Assembly (NCBI GenBank): GCA_009602725.1
Contig: WELB01000009.1
Span: 142,171-206,170 of the forward strand
Direction of reading: 5' to 3'
Origin: Spirogloea muscicola
Lineage: Eukaryota; Streptophyta; Zygnematophyceae; Spirogloeales; Spirogloeaceae
DNA: 64,000 nt
The notes beneath the pieces were generated by a model that was not told the DNA's origin, made no database searches, and saw only the letters and a list, made by a program, of their open reading frames with translations. The translations under genes were made by a program, and so were the position numbers. Each line of letters starts with the position of its first letter. Positions within the stretch are counted from its first letter, which is position 1. Below, piece by piece: positions 46,894 to 59,097 of the stretch.

Positions 46894-47404
46894 NNNNNNN
46901 NNNNNNNNNNNNNNNNNNNNNNNNNNNNNNNNNNNNNNNNNNNNNNNNNNNNNNNNNNNNNNNNNNNNNNNNNNNNNNNNNNNNNNNNNNNNNNNNNNNN
47001 NNNNNNNNNNNNNNNNNNNNNNNNNNNNNNNNNNNNNNNNNNNNNNNNNNNNNNNNNNNNNNNNNNNNNNNNNNNNNNNNNNNNNNNNNNNNNNNNNNNN
47101 NNNNNNNNNNNNNNNNNNNNNNNNNNNNNNNNNNNNNNNNNNNNNNNNNNNNNNNNNNNNNNNNNNNNNNNNNNNNNNNNNNNNNNNNNNNNNNNNNNNN
47201 NNNNNNNNNNNNNNNNNNNNNNNNNNNNNNNNNNNNNNNNNNNNNNNNNNNNNNNNNNNNNNNNNNNNNNNNNNNNNNNNNNNNNNNNNNNNNNNNNNNN
47301 NNNNNNNNNNNNNNNNNNNNNNNNNNNNNNNNNNNNNNNNNNNNNNNNNNNNNNNNNNNNNNNNNNNNNNNNNNNNNNNNNNNNNNNNNNNNNNNNNNNN
47401 NNNN
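46894..47404. other. Assembly gap (511 N)
   Basis: Unresolved bases between the divergent SCAMP and uL24m starts, entered from a GCC run on the left and GC-rich sequence on the right. The shared promoter lies largely inside it. Confidence 0.95.
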
Positions 47405-47485
47405 GGCACGGGCCGCGGAGGAGGCGCGGCCGCGCGCGGGCAGGAGCGCCGGTCCCGCGGTGTCTGCGACGGGCCGGGCGGCCCG

Positions 47486-49254
47486 ATGGGCTGGCGGGCC
47501 GCCCAGCAGGTGTTCCAGAGCTGGAAGGTCCTGCGCGGCGACCGGGTGAGCCGCCGCCGCCGTCGCCGCATGTCTCGGCGTGGGTTCAGGATTTACGGCT
47601 CAGGTTAGGTTTTAGGATTCTAGGGGTTTAAGGGCTTGAATTTAGGCCGCGCCTCCAGTCCTGGATTTAGCTGACACACATTGCGCTCAGCACGCTCACA
47701 ACGGCCTGCTCGACGATGGCCTGCCCAGCGGGGCCAGCCACGGAGCGCTCCGACGGTCGCAGTCTGGATTGCAGGCGCGGTTTAGGTTTAGGGGTCAGGT
47801 TTTTCAGGGTTTAGGTGTTAAGGGAGCAGGGTTTAGCTGCTTAACATGGGCGGCCCTCCATGTTGGTGGGTGTCAGGTGATGGTGATGGCGGGCAAGGAC
47901 AAGGGCCTCACTGGCACGGTGCAGCGGGTGATCCGTGCCCAAAACCGCGTCGTCATCACCGGCCGCAACCTGGTGTGCCCGCCTCCTCCTCTCTCCCAGC
48001 GTCCGGGTCCATGCATGTGGGCTGCTCGCCTTCGGGCCACCGGCGTACAAATTTACAAGCTCAGTATCCAATACGGGAAACCCTTCGGTTTTCCATTGAA
48101 TATTAAGACACGCATGGCACGTTTCGCACGTTAGGACCTGGATTAGCAGGCTCTGGGGCGTGGCCACACTCCTCCTGTTGAGAGAAGTGTAAGCAGCTTC
48201 GTCGATGCCACGCTGGCCGTCCTGCTTGTTGACGTTCTCCCTGGCAGAGAATGACAAAATGTCACATCTAAAGGGAGGCAGGTGGCTGGGTGTGCACAGG
48301 TGAAGAAGCATGTGAAGAGAACCGAAGGCTCGCCGGGCGGCATCATCACTATGGAGGCGCCACTTCGCGTTTCCAACGTGTCGCTGCTGGACCCAGTCAC
48401 AGGGTGAGTTGCATGGTAGGCATACAGGAAATTAAGCTGGAATAGTCACGTGATAGCTTGTGGTGATGCAATGCCTCGTTGGTGTGCTCGCTCGCAGTGA
48501 GCTTCAGTGTATATGGCTGGTTTGTGAAGGCTTTGCTGTCGAGTTACTTGAAAGAAGACCCCTTGCTCTAGTCTCTGTTGCCTGAGGTCAATATCTAAAA
48601 TTAGAGTGTCTCCACTAATTTTAGATAACCCACTGATGCAGAACAGCAGATTAGTCCTGTATGCATCTGTTATGTACATCTGTTACGTAGTGATGACAGC
48701 CAAGTACCAAGTGCTAGTGCAGGCAGGGTGTTCCTAGCTCTGGCTTCAAGGTTGAGCAAATGGTCAACAGACTCCAATCACGCCCAGCTATGAAGGAGTG
48801 GTCTCCATGTGCCTGATAGTTATTGAATGTACGTGCTGGTGCTGCTGCAGGTCACCGTGCAGGGTAAGCTTCAGATGGTTGGAAGATGGGACCAAGGTAC
48901 GGGTGGCACGTGGCCCTGCGTCATCAGGAGCCATTGTCCCTCGCCCAGCCGTTCTGCTGGAGCGACGGATGCCTCTGCCACTGGCAGGTGCACCTGGTTT
49001 GCAGGACCCTGTCTGCAGCTAGGCATGCCAGTGGTCTTTCAGTCAAGCATTTGTTTTGTAGCCGCCGTCTTGAAAGTTGATCAAGAAGTGCATGTAGCTG
49101 CCCTACTGCTGGCCACGACGATTGTCTGAATGCCTCCTGATGTGATTTCGTTGTCTGTGTTGCTCGGGTGAGTTTAGTTGGACCGAGGGATACGGCGAAG
49201 GGGGCTGCTCTGGAAGAGGCCTACGACCCAAGCACTGGCCTTCCTCCTCTATAA
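47486..49254 (+). CDS. Mitochondrial ribosomal protein uL24 (L24)
   Basis: KOW-domain protein of the large ribosomal subunit. Five exons with matching phases: 47486-47545, 47877-47972, 48300-48403, 48863-48987 and 49178-49254, giving 153 residues. It starts MGWRAAQQVFQSWKVLRGD, the form of the plant mitochondrial L24 rather than the plastid one. Then come VMAGKDKGLTGTVQRVIRAQ (KOW), VKKHVKRTEGSPGGIITMEA, RWLEDGTKVRVARG and the end GAALEEAYDPSTGLPPL. Intron 1 holds many telomere-like TTTAGGG variants. Mitochondrial location is inferred from the N- and C-termini, as no long targeting leader is present. Confidence 0.92.
47578..47840 (+). repeat. Degenerate TTTAGGG-rich stretch in uL24m intron 1
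   Basis: Repeated motifs such as GGTTTAGGTTTAGGGG, CAGGGTTTAGG and GTTAGGTTTTAGGATT occur across 260 bp. They are variants of the plant telomere repeat in one orientation, interrupted at 47640-47770 by unrelated sequence. Confidence 0.75.
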
Positions 49255-49661
49255 TGGCGTTCACTTGGCGGGTGGTTAGGCATTGCACAAATGTTTGTGC
49301 TGCCGTTCACCACGAAGATACTCCTAAGTTTCTCCATTATTTCGTGACACATCCTCATCGACTGTGCACGCTTGACATGACTGCCTAGCTAAGCTAGCAG
49401 ATTTACTGCACCCACAATGGTGATGATGTTCATCTATGTAGCTGAAGGAAACTCAATATCAACTCTTGCCATAGATAGGATTAGGACATAGGACTGAGGA
49501 CATAGAACCTCTTCTTGATAACTCAGGATCGAGCACATGACTGCCTTGTAACCTTAAGTCCACCTCTTTCAGGATTCTTCCACAAGATTGTCATACACTC
49601 AATGCTATGGCAAGTGAGACTTGATATTCCAAGTTGTCAGCTGCCTGTCCAAGGCTAGTTC
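49255..49661. other. Short convergent intergenic region
   Basis: 407 bp between the stop codons of uL24m (+) and the CPP1-like gene (-). Nothing else is recognised. Confidence 0.6.
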
Positions 49662-52340
49662 TCAGCGGTAGTATGACGCAGTGAGGAAGAGAGAGACGGA
49701 GGCTGCCAGCGTCACAAAGAGCTCCTGCAACAGGTTGACAGAACAAGCATCAGAGAAACTTGGATAGTGATTCAATAGTGAGGGTCATCTATTGCAAGGA
49801 ACATCTGTACATCCGTAATTGTCGCTGGAATGTGAATTTAGTAATCTCTAGCATGCAGGCCTCAGAGCAAGCTCTGAGATTGCTGACAATTCTCTATCCT
49901 GATAAAGAGTGCCTGTGAAGGTGAGGTTCAGCAGTGTTGAGAGCCGCAGAAAGTGACCTGGCCAGTTGCTAGGGCAGATGGAACAGCCCGACCTATAGAG
50001 TCTAACGCTTTCACCAGGAATGTGTAGGACTGTTAAGAGCAGAAAGCGGAGGTCAGTCTTTAACAGATGTGCACACTCAGCAGCACCTCCTTCATCGACA
50101 CGCTAATGCCGCAGCATGGACCTCCCCGCTGTGTTGAGTGGCAGCGCAATTGGCAATGACATTGCTTGGCACAAATCTTGCTGTTCTGAGCATATGTGGA
50201 CCTCCCAAATTTCATTCCCACTCCAATCAAGCGGCGGAGAAGGCATCTTACAAATGCAGCAACAGCAATGTTGCCGAAAACGAGACCCAGAGCTCGCAGC
50301 AGCGTCTTTGCATTCTGCGTCTTCTTTGAAGCAGCAACCTCCGATTCATCCCCGCCCTCCTCTTCCTGCGCGAGTGCAAATCTCTGTCTAGATCATTCAC
50401 AAGCAACCGCATTTACTGTGTTCAAAAGCAATCACAAATTACAAGGTCAACCAATGCTCATAGCCAAGAACGTTACAGAGGCTCTAACACAACACAGAAG
50501 CTCCATACTGAATGAGGGTGATCATAGCTCTGAACATGTCGAACCAGCACAAGAACATATCAAACGTACTGAGGGGGTGCAGATGGCGACTGGCAGTAGG
50601 GTGTTAGGAATTTACATCTTCTGGAGCATAAGACTTAGCCGGAGGTGGGAGGTACGACTTCAACTTGGTGAATACTTGATACATGTATGCAAATATAAGA
50701 AACTGCAGAGGTTTATATTCGGCTTGACCTCCAGATGACAATATCCAGAAGGCCTGTCAAAGGAGGACACAAGCGGGTAATGTCACCAACCTCCGAGTGC
50801 AAATGCAAGGATCAAGATACAATGCACCTACACCCTCTTGTACGAGTTAGAATCTCCTCCTTAACCTCAAAGTAGTGGGCTATGTCTTAGGTTCATATCT
50901 ACATGGTTTGCCCATCGCCTTTTCAACTGTGCATGCTAAACGCTGTGATCGTGACCGCTGAATACATTACAAGACTACTGGCCAAGTCAACCTCAGAGCA
51001 AAGAGGTCATGGTGTGGATGCGCTAACAAAAGTGGCAGAGATGGCCAAGTTGATGTAGATGTTATTCTGACTGGACTGCGCTCTCCTGCATGAAAAGGGC
51101 AAAAAGAATGAGTGCACGCTCCACATTTCTGACCCCAAGGGCGAGACCTCTTCCTGCTAACAATGACCAGCTGCATAAAGGACATCTTTGGATATGAAAA
51201 GTGCATATTATGAGAGCCTGGCTTTGTTTTTCAAGCAGATGCAAGCCAAGTTCTTCAGCTTCACCTGGGCATCCATGGCAAGCTTACAACCCTGTCTGCA
51301 TACTTCACTTCATTTGACACCTGTACACAGCAAGAAGTAACTTGCTAAAGTGCAAACATGAGAATATGCAAGGAGGGGGGTGCTTTGCCTGGATGAGCAT
51401 GCAGAAGTGCAGAAGGCTGGTTCTCAGCATAGACCAAGCAAGCCAAGGATGCAAGCAGGACTGGACCAGGATGATGGGGAAGCTGTTGCTCGTGATGATG
51501 ATTGTACCTTAACAGAGCCGTAGGTGAAACCCTCCTTGCGCTGCGTCAGCTGCCGCATCATTATCTTGTCATATGCAGCCTCCACCTAAACAGCAGAGTA
51601 TGTCATGCACTGAGCTGCAGGCACTTGCCGGGTAAAGGAGAGCAATGCAGGCGTTGACTCCAACCGAACTTAACAGTACGTGTTAAGAGATAAGAGAGGG
51701 CGGACGGACCTTGTCCATGGTGGCCTGATCCCCTCGCCTTTCCGCATCTTTGAACTTCCTGCTCCTTGCTGTCTTTGCAGCATCGAAGCCTGCCAAGGGG
51801 CTTACCCCCAACACCTGATAGGAACGTTATTCAAGAGTACTTGTGAATGATCTTGCCAAGCATGCATGCAATCAACCTGAGCGTGTATCACTGGGCTTGA
51901 TCATTTGTGAATATGCTCAGCTTTGCCATGACCTAAGCAGGCCTCAAGAGCGCTTGCTGCTCTAGTGGCAGTGAAGAATATACGTCTCCGCTACTTGCTT
52001 GTCCCAGCTAAGCTTGATGAATGGGTAAGAAGGCAACTTCATCTGTACTTGACCAACTTCAACAAGGCTTACTTGGTAGGGGTCATCCTCCTGAGGCTGA
52101 CTTGATGCACCCGCTGCAGCACTGCATCTTATCTGAGGCCTCTGTAGACGACCAGCCCCACTGCTTCCAGCGTGCTTTCTGCTGACACTGCATCAATGTG
52201 CCACTTCACCAGGTTCAGCAGTGGCAGTCTTGACCCTGTCCAGCTTACTTCCTGAATGGAGATCATGTATATAAATGGCTCGCAGCTTGCGCCCAGCCTG
52301 ACGGCACGCCTCGACCTCGCTGGACCTCATATTTGACATC
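49662..52340 (-). CDS. CPP1: CPP1/Cdf1-like plastid J-like membrane protein
   Basis: In Arabidopsis CPP1 is a chloroplast-envelope and thylakoid chaperone-like protein that stabilises protochlorophyllide oxidoreductase. Recognised exons: about 52190-52073 (leader ending SQPQEDDPYQ), 51814-51710 (VLGVSPLAGFDAAKTARSRK), 51585-51508 (YDKIMMRQLTQRKEGFTYGS), about 51090-51028 (NNIYINLAISATF), 50753-50616 (YKPLQFLIFAYMYQVFTKLK), 50364-50252 (LLRALGLVFGNIAVAAF) and 49724-49662 (ELFVTLAASVSLFLTASYYR, stop). The first domain is J-like without the HPD motif; three or four hydrophobic segments follow. One exon near 50,100-50,230 is unclear. The start is uncertain: ATG 52340 is in a possible first exon 52340 to about 52255, and the Ala/Ser/Arg-rich leader suits plastid import. 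Confidence 0.88.
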
Positions 52341-52809
52341 ATGTATGCACAGCGTGCTCGAGCAGGCGCAGAAACCTAGTAGCCCCACGCAGCCCATGCG
52401 AGGCACGACCGCATGGCCGCGCTTCGGTGCCTGTCAGCAGCATTCAGCTGCCCCTGCAGCAGAGAGTATACTGCGGACTCAAGGAAGGTGGCAACAACTC
52501 GACGTTACGTCTTCATCCCGGATCATTCCCCTCTCCTATTGTGCCATCTTTCGGACCGCCACGTTGCAGTCGTCCGGCAACACTTGCTCACGAGACTTGA
52601 CACTCGCTCTCTTCGAAGCTTCGCGTCCGGACGCACTGGTTACGACTGCACCGCCGTTCTTTCCGAGGAAGGAGAGCTTGCGGACGCCAACACATGGAGC
52701 CTCCGCTGTGCCGCGGCACATGCTGGCTGCTCTGCAGCGGCGATCGCACCAGAATGCTCGGGAGAGCCCCGCGCTGCGGCGTAAGCCACTCGGCGGCCGA
52801 GTCCCCGAC

Positions 52810-52846
<37 letters not shown>

Positions 52847-53187
52847 TCGCCGCGGCCACGGCCGTGGATTAGGGTTCGGGTAGCCGACGGACCCCGCGGC
52901 GTCGGGAGGAACGGAACGAGCAGGCGTCCGACGTTCCGTCCGCGTCCGGGGGGCGCCCAACTGCCGCGGGACATGACCTGACCCGGGGGGGTCCGCTGGT
53001 CGCGGCGACCCGCCGCCGAGCCCTCGGGAACGCGCGCCACGTGTCCGGCGCGGGCGCCTCCCGGCTGCCGGGAAGCTGCCGGGCGGCGCGCCGCCCGTTG
53101 ACGGGGACGGGCGGCTGGGGCGCGTGGGGAGGGGGCCCTCTCCGACTTGGTCGTTGCCTAGTCATGTCTATGGTTTTTCCCGGCTTT

Positions 53188-53250
53188 TGACATTGTCCAT
53201 TCTTTCTGGGCTGGCTTTGCTTGGCCCCCTTTCTCTATGGGCGCGCACTT
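53188..53250 (-). repeat. R1 copy
   Basis: Contains CATTGTCCATTCTTTCTGGG, CTGGCTTTGCTTGGCCCCC and TATGGGCGCGCAC. Its nearest relative is 30612-30680. Confidence 0.8.
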
Positions 53251-53304
53251 TCTTTCCTTGTAGCTGCTCCACGCTTTTCCGGCCCCTTCGAACCTTTGTC
53301 AACT

Positions 53305-53365
53305 CTTTTTGGGCTGGCTTCTCGCAGCCCTTGCCCCCATTGGGAGTGCCACTTCCATGGGGGGC
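53305..53365 (-). repeat. R1b copy
   Basis: Contains TTTTTGGGCTGGCTTCTCGC, AGCCCTTGCCCCCATTGGGA and GTGCCACTTCC. It is a near match to 27315-27372. Confidence 0.85.
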
Positions 53366-53528
53366 GGACCTTGTCAAATAGACTTCCCGATATTCATTTT
53401 CGGGGGGGACTATACAGTATAACAGCCTCCGCCACTTCTTTTGGAAGGAGCCGATGTCGTCCAGACGGTGGGGGCCGTCAGTTTTGACGGCGCGGGGGCC
53501 CCCACGGCGCCCCGGTTAAGGACGCGCC

Positions 53529-56500
53529 TTGGCCCGGCCCCGACTGGCCCGCCGTCACCCTCCCCCGGCTCGCTCGGTCCCGGGCGGACCAACTGCTCTC
53601 CGCCCCCCGCGCCGCGCCCGCCGCCCCCGNGGCCGCGACTCGCCCTCCGAGCTCGCCGCCGTCGACCCGGCGCTGCGGCCGTACCTCCAGGCCCGGCTCG
53701 GCGGCGGCGCCGGCGGCGGCGCTGGCGGCCTCAACCCCTTCCTCACCGACGCCGGCGACGCGCCGTACAGCCAGGGCAACATCCTCCGGCGCTCCAAGTC
53801 CGCAGCCGCAGCTGGCCTGGAGAAGCCCGCCGCCTCGCCGACCTCCAGCCCCCCGCCGCCCCCTGGAGCTGCCAAGGCTGCGGCGCCGGCTGGAGCTCCG
53901 CCTGCGTCATGGGGCAACATTGTCGGCAAGTTTGCGGCGGCTTCCAAGTCGCCGACGGGCCTGCAAGATGCAAAGGCGCCTAAAGCGCAGCCCGCCACGC
54001 CTACAAGTGCGGCGCCGCTGCAAGCTCGTGCCAAGCCTGCCGCATCAGCCAGGTCAGGCAGTCATCTCGTCCTGCACCATCCCGTCCTGCACCTTCTTCT
54101 TGCAAGATACCATATCCTGAGAGGGCCTGAGCATCGACTATCAGCGTCGGTCTCTTCGCATGCATGGATAACACCATGCTGTGCATCCAAACTTGTGCTG
54201 GCCTCCTCTTGGTGGTAGTCGTTCTTGTTGCATCTGTGGTGTAGAGGGACACGAAGGATGACAGAGCTAGGGTTGAGCATGGAGGTCTAGCCATGTGGTA
54301 TAGCTGCTAGTGGGAATGCCAGTCAAAGGACGTGTGTGCCTAGTGACGGGCCTTTGACTGGACTCGTTTGTTGGCCAGGCCACTGACTGGTCATTAGCTG
54401 GAAGTATGTGCTGGTGTGCAGGCGTGTGTCTCCTTCCTATCCATTTGCAGTAGCCCTTGTCGATTCTCACGCTCTCGCCTGTAGTCTTCTTGCAGTGGCA
54501 GAGAATATCCTGCAGCAGTCACCTGGCAGACTGGCCAAGAGGGCGGCCCAGCAGTGATCAGGTTTCCATGGGACTCTAAGTATGTCCGTTATCCTGTTGT
54601 AGTTGCAGAATCCAATGCTGCTCTGTTTAGCCCCCAGATAGCCATGTCATTTGCCAGTTGATGCATAGATGGCCGAGCATAGTTGAGAACCACTTGACTG
54701 GTAGTCTTTGTGCTTGCAAGCACCGCGGAGGTTTGTTGTGTGGCAACTCTGCTGTGCAGGCAAGCATGTACCACTGTAGCCGCCGACTTATGACTGTGCT
54801 GTTTTGTTGTGTAGCCCACCTGATCTTGATCACCGGACGCTTCATCCAGCCAGTCGATATCGCCTCGTCAGTCATGCTCCTCTTTCGCCAGCCTCTGTCC
54901 TCGCTCCTGGATCACCGTCTCCACCCCTCCTGTCCCCTGGCTCGTCTCGCTCTCTATCTCCAGGTGACCGTCCAACATGCATAAAAGACGACAAGATATC
55001 AACATATATGGCAGCATTTTGCTCTATCCACACCAGTGCATGTGCATTTGACACATGCACACTGAGCAATTTTTGTATTCGCATTCTTCAGCACCCAGTA
55101 CCGCATCTATACCAGTGGTGTTTCCTGTGGACTTTGCTGATGAGTCAGACTGCGCAAGGTCAGTGTGCACCTTTCCTGTCTGATGCATCACTATGCACCC
55201 ACTGGGCAAGCATTTGTTTCTGTCTACAGCGTATTAGTATATGGAGTACTTCCAATGTCTTGCATGCTTCCTGTTGAGTCCTATTGCTGATGTGTTTAGC
55301 ATGTTGGATTGGCATTGGCCATATAGACGTGTGTCAAAAGATTGCCACCACTCCATGGTGGTCATCTGCTGTGTTCCTAGTGGGTGAGTGTTTGAAGGTA
55401 GCTCTGGATTGGCTTGTGCAGCCAAGCATCCACTGCATCTTATCGACCTCCTATTCGTGTCCATGGGGGCAGCTCAATAAGCAGGCATGTCATCTCCACA
55501 TATGCTTGTCATTTGGTTACTAATCTGTAAGGGGGCCGTCGGCTCTCCGTCTTAGATCAGTGGTCCATGCACTCCGTGCCATTATGCGACCTCCTCATGA
55601 TGCCTGAGATCTGCAAGTAAATACTTAGTGAGGCACTTGTTCCAGGAATTTACTGAGCTTGTTGTGCTTACAGAGCTCCACAAGCGGCACAACTGGTTGG
55701 TGTTGCCCATGACGCAATGGAGATGGCGACTAGTGAAGCTTCTGCCAGCACACAAAGCAACAGGTGATCTCAAGGTCTGAGCAATCATGTCCTTGGTGCC
55801 TTTCTACATTACATGTCGTTGGTGCTGAGAGAGGAAGGGGGTGCTTGCCATTGGGTAGGGTATGCTCATGGGGAAATTTATGCTGAAGTGGTCATGCGCT
55901 GAAGTTTATAGGACAATGTTCAGCTGTTTTGCTGACTTTGTGGACGGCTTAAAGAGGAAATTCTGTTGTGAGTCTGCAGATATTTCACAAGATTGCCAAG
56001 ACCCATCCCAAAACAATATGTTGACCTTCCAGCAATGCCTCGACGCACATCCAGGTAGTTTGACTGAAGTGTCCTTGCATAAGTCAGACATGCTTCATCT
56101 TCTAGGATGCACACTCAAGCTAGTAGGGGCATGCACAAGCCCTTTTCTCCTATCACCTGGACTCCGCTACCTGGTTACAAGCTAGATGATTGTCTTGTTT
56201 CAACAACTGAGGAATGCTTGAGCTCTCTGTCTCCTGCTTGCAGCAAGAACAATCTGCCATCAACGCCACTGGCACCCCCTTTGTCAAGCCCTCTGGTGAG
56301 CATGTTGTCTTACTATTAGTACTTTCTGCTCTGAGAACATTCTTGGTCAGATAGAAATGAGCATTTACTGTACTTGACTAAGTACAGTGGGTCAAAACTC
56401 AATCTATCTGTTTGCGGTATGTTTGTTGCAGTCATCACTGAGATGTAGAGCACGTCAAAGTGGTTGTGAATATAAGCTGCAGCCTTAAAGCGAGTTCACT

Positions 56501-57627
56501 GTCTTGCTTGCATTCACCTTACTGTTGAGAGATGCATCTTGCAGGAGTGGCATTACACAAAGAGACGAGGCCCTGAGGATGGTGTCATAGAGGACCTTCT
56601 TCAGCAACTACTGAAACAAATTGCTGAAGAGACCAAGTCAACCCTCCCGACAGGGGATGTGGACAAGGATAAGGGCTCCACAGCAGGAATTACAAGCTCA
56701 GAGGGGCTCGATCAGGAAGACGGTGGAACATCTTCGTCGGTGCCTGGTCCAGTTGCCAATGATCTGTCGACAATCGCGCAGGCTTCTGATTTGCAGCAGT
56801 CACAGCGGAAGGGAATGGCGTCTAAGAGTGGGCCTTCTTCAGCAAGCATTCTCGCCAGGATCTTGATGATGCAGGCTGCAGCTCTAGCCAAGTCTTTTTC
56901 CAACCTCACATTTGCAGCTGCCTGGGCTGCTGACGATGAGCAAACAAGGAGCTGGGATGTGCGTGAGGCCAAGGCTGCGGACAGCCACGTGGTGACCTGT
57001 AACGGGATGCTGGTCATGGACCTGACGAGGAGGTTTGTGGACAGGGAGCTGGAAGTGTACGAGGCTCTTCTGAAAGCGGAGACCCTGGGAGCTCTCAAGC
57101 ACTTGCGGATGAAGTTGAAGGGAGCAGGCGGGAAGTTTGCCAGCATTGGAAGTGGCCCAGGCTGCAACGGTGCAGGCCTACGCTTGTTCCTGCACAGGAT
57201 GGGTGTAGACATGGACGTGGATGTGGTCGGTTACGGCCCAGATTATGTTCATCACAAGTGGGGCCAGGGGTGGGACAAGGTCGGTCAGGCCATATCACTC
57301 AAGGGCGTCGGGTCTTTTGAGGCCAGGGGCTTGGAGGACTTGCAGGAGCACAACGTGTCCCTAAAGGACTGTGCGGTTGTGTCGCTGACATACTCAGTGA
57401 TTGAGGCCATGGAGGGCAAGGTGCCGAGCAAGTGGGCTAACTTCTGGCAGAAGTTGCACGCTGCCACCAGCGATGACGTGGTGGTTCTGATCTGCGATTC
57501 GTACGAGGACCGTCGGTTCTTCAAGGGTCCAGCGGAGGAGCTCTGGGAGAGCACCTTTTTGAGCGAGGAGGGCACGGGCCGGCTCGACTACCTCATGGTA
57601 AAGCAGGGGAGCAAAGCTCCCAACTGA
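53529..57627 (+). CDS. Orphan protein with methyltransferase-like C-terminal domain
   Basis: I do not recognise this gene. A first exon, 53529-54052, encodes Gly/Ala/Pro/Ser-rich sequence with SELAAVDPALRPYLQARLGG and SWGNIVGKFAAASKSP. Small Ser/Pro-rich exons are likely near 54867-54962 and at 56244-56295 (NLPSTPLAPPLSSPL). The last exon, 56545-57627, encodes 360 residues. It has a charged start, a low-complexity part, then FASIGSGPGCNGAGLRLFL, which resembles motif I of class I SAM-dependent methyltransferases, then DVDVVGYGPDY, CAVVSLTYSVIEAM and DVVVLICDSYED in the order of later strands. No specific substrate motif such as NPPY is seen. The start and inner exons are uncertain, and base 53630 is unresolved inside exon 1. 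Codon use and the long final frame support a real gene. Confidence 0.7.
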
Positions 57628-58497
57628 AGGTACTGCCAATAGCGCAGAATAATTGCTTCAATCAGGAGCTCGGAGCAGTATTGTGTGGTGTTGACGGCTG
57701 TGCGACTCTGTGGAGTTTGCAGTCTGTCATCCCCTTTCGCATTAGGCGTTTGGCATACGACAGCAGATAAATTAGGCCATGCGTGTGCAGCACCTGTGCA
57801 TATGAGAGAAGCTAGGTTGCAGTGTCAGAGCCGTAGGAAGCTTAGGAGAGGCTCGAAGCAGAGCTGGTGCAAGTCTCTAGGACTGAAGTGCCTGAAGATG
57901 TTTCCCGGCTTCTGGTAGGACAAGACGATGGTTGCACTCTGTCAATTGCAACAGATGGCAACTGAAGGCCCCAATTGCGGTGCCACCGTACATAGTCTAG
58001 GATGATTGCATAGGCTGAGGAGCAGCGCCAGCAAGCATTGCTCTCCATACTGGACCCCTTCGCTGAATTTTTCCACACAGCCAATCTACGTGAGGTTCTG
58101 CTGCTTCCTTGTATCCAGTTGGTGACTTTGTTGCTGTCGGGCCAATAAGTCTGACATCTCAGGTAACATATGGGGCCACCCTCTCGCCCTTGCCTTGCGT
58201 CAAATTTCCATTGTCTGCTTCGCGCCCTATCACGAGTCCTGCCAGCATGTGACGTGGCAAGACTCAGCTCCGGTAAGCACCCGGTGCGCCTTGCGCAATA
58301 CACCTTGCGCAAAGCCGCCTGCCTCTAGCCTCCCTGGCGATCTAACAGCCCAGAGCAGGCGTGGTAGGCGAGAATGGAATGGGGGCAGAGTAAAGCCTGT
58401 GGCAAGGTGCAGTGAGACTGCAGTACCCCTGGCCTCTCTCGCCCAGGGGTAAGGCAGCGCCTGTCAGTAATGCTGCAGCATTTAATGGCACATGCAG

Positions 58498-58552
58498 TGC
58501 ATGTGCGTGTCGGTTGCGCTTTAGCTGCAGCCTCTGGCTACAGACAGGGCAC
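58498..58552 (+). repeat. R4 repeat copy 2
   Basis: Carries TTAGCTGCAGCCTCTGGCTA and CAGACAGGGC, as at 22866-22920. R3 follows 13 bp later. Confidence 0.7.
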
Positions 58553-58564
58553 CTACTAAACTGA

Positions 58565-58645
58565 AGACTAGTTTCTCTGCTGCGGCTGCTCACTAGGGAA
58601 TACTGAGCACCCAGTGGCCACTTGAGTCGCTGTGTGCTCTAGGCT
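58565..58645 (+). repeat. R3 copy
   Basis: Contains GCGGCTGCTCACTAGGG, ACTGAGCACCCAGTGGCCAC and TTGAGTCGCTGTGTGCTC. R1 elements follow within 200 bp. Confidence 0.85.
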
Positions 58646-58766
58646 CTTTTCTGGCTCCTTTGAGAATTCAATCTTTGTCGTTCTCTATCTTTCTGCATAC
58701 TATATGGCAAAGCTGTGCGCCTTCTGGCCCTTTGGACCCTTGCCCACTTTGCTGGGCTGGCTTTTC

Positions 58767-58875
58767 AGAAGAAGAAGGGCTCGCCCATTGAGAATATGGG
58801 CTGGAACAGCCAGCCCAAAAAAGAATGAACAGAGTACAAGAAGAGGGGGGGGGAAGCCAGGCGAAGCCCTAAGGC
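58767..58875 (+). repeat. R1 type copy (a), duplicated at 59606-59715
   Basis: From AGAAGAAGAAGGGCTCGCCC through the hairpin TGGGCTGG-AACAG-CCAGCCCA to GCGAAGCCCTAAGGC it matches 59606-59715 base for base, except for 9 versus 10 G in one run. Confidence 0.95.
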
Positions 58876-58911
58876 AGAGCCCTCGCCCCTCTTTACAATG
58901 CTTGGTTCTAA

Positions 58912-58985
58912 GACAGGCGGCCGCTCAACAGGGGAGATCCAGCGCCAGTGGCCACTTGAGTCGCTGAGTGCTTGGCGCTTTTCTG
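58912..58985 (+). repeat. R3 copy
   Basis: Contains CGGCCGCTCAACAGGGG, CCAGTGGCCACTTGAGTCGC and TGAGTGCTT. Two R1-like units follow at about 59012-59060 and 59098-59140. Confidence 0.8.
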
Positions 58986-59097
58986 GCCCCTTGGAGTTGC
59001 TGGCCCCTTCTGTTCATTCTTTTGTCTGGGCTGGCCAATCGCAGCCGTTACCCTCTGCTTAGTCCCCTGCTTTCTGCGCCATTCGGCTCCTCTTGAC

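Larger units (their letters stand above)
52341..53528. promoter_or_regulatory. Divergent, CGG-rich region with R1 copies
   Basis: Lies between the CPP1-like start (-) and the methyltransferase-like gene (+). It has a (GCC)n run at about 52812-52846, TTAGGGTT at 52869-52876, a CACGTG near 53037-53042 and two minus-strand R1 copies. Long frames here are GC-driven. Confidence 0.5.

Noticed and set aside
46820-47608. Frames of 230-262 codons over 46.8-47.6 kb
   Set aside because: Artefacts of the 511-bp N gap. Only the MGWRAAQQVF segment at 47486 is real coding, as uL24m exon 1.
52536-53165. Several overlapping GC-rich frames of 95-150 codons
   Set aside because: They lie on both strands around a (GCC)n run and show no conservation. 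They are best seen as promoter sequence.
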